From Mesorhizobium sp. CA8 (GTDB lineage Bacteria > Pseudomonadota > Alphaproteobacteria > Rhizobiales > Rhizobiaceae): a DNA stretch of 64,000 nucleotides. The number at the start of each line of letters is the position of its first letter. Within the stretch, counting starts at the first letter, position 1. The stretch covers positions 213,335 to 277,334 of the forward strand of contig NZ_JAIUHG010000005.1 in NCBI RefSeq assembly GCF_020164955.1, read 5' to 3'. Positions 63,944-64,000 of this stretch are shown in pieces. Below the pieces are notes generated by a model, which was given only the letters and a program-made list of their open reading frames with translations, had not been told where the DNA came from and ran no database searches. Both the position numbers and the translations under genes were made by a program.

Positions 63944-64000
63944 GTCCGGTTTGGTAGCACATCATTTGTCCGCTTCAGTTTGCGTCGAAGCGGTTCACGC
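63944..64000. mobile_element. Possible insertion-sequence end (IS21-like), cut by window edge
   Basis: The last bases contain two TTGTCCG motifs 27 bases apart (63943 and 63970) in a TGTCCGGTTTGGTAGCACATC context. Repeated TGTCC-type motifs at an end are typical of IS21-family elements, but no transposase gene is inside the window. This is a weak call. Confidence 0.3.

Overview
The window looks like chromosomal backbone of a Rhizobiales alphaproteobacterium, most likely Mesorhizobium or a close Phyllobacteriaceae relative. This rests on high GC with strong third-position bias, the clpP-clpX-lon order, alphaproteobacterial families (DUF3126, DUF982, DUF2188, double cold-shock protein, Omp25/31-like porin), tandem DUF900 lipoproteins, and short intergenic palindromes typical of this group. 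The genus is inferred from remembered family resemblance; no search was run. There is no CRISPR array, prophage or rRNA operon. One tRNA gene (Leu, anticodon TAA) is present.

Layout. 1-4824: heat-shock proteolysis block lon (cut at the window edge), clpX and clpP on the minus strand, with matching RpoH-like promoters ahead of lon and clpP. 5170-13930: small and metabolic genes (exported repeat protein, DUF3126, cysE, HD-like protein, agmatinase-family ureohydrolase, a cspA-type/DUF192/hydrolase run, gloA, DUF2218, and ilvA coupled to a DUF1697 gene). 14163-18328: two tandem DUF900 lipoprotein hydrolases converging on adenine deaminase. 18487-27558: porin, tRNA-Leu, two Nudix enzymes, an Old Yellow Enzyme homologue, a broken DUF982 gene, DUF2188, a CinA-type domain protein, a universal stress protein and gpt, interspersed with repeats. 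27710-40071: GNAT proteins, ABC exporter, nadE, 3-methyladenine glycosylase-like protein, DUF1003/DedA pair, dgkA, GFA protein, diguanylate cyclase and a RES/Xre toxin-antitoxin pair. 40072-49313: GT39-type glycosyltransferase, class II DAHP synthase, mfd, sdhE and recG. 49265-54259: DUF502 protein, a frameshifted GIY-YIG nuclease gene bracketed by inverted repeats, glmS and glmU. 54407-63876: ccdA, exported repeat protein, topA-rnr-DUF983-Nudix, MFS transporter and a NIF3-like domain protein. The last 60 bases resemble an insertion-sequence end.

Functional themes. The window holds protein quality control (Lon, ClpXP), DNA repair and topology (Mfd, RecG, TopA, a 3-methyladenine glycosylase homologue), RNA decay (RNase R), the amino-sugar branch to UDP-GlcNAc (GlmS, GlmU), and purine salvage (adenine deaminase, Gpt). 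The most unusual item is the GIY-YIG reading frame between two 65-base inverted repeats that are 58/65 identical (50172-50679), which looks like a small nuclease-linked repeat element. Other items worth attention are two dispersed palindromic repeat families, one with an internal tandem expansion; a 19-base palindrome ahead of topA; and an operator-like inverted repeat overlapping the probable promoter of the RES/Xre pair.
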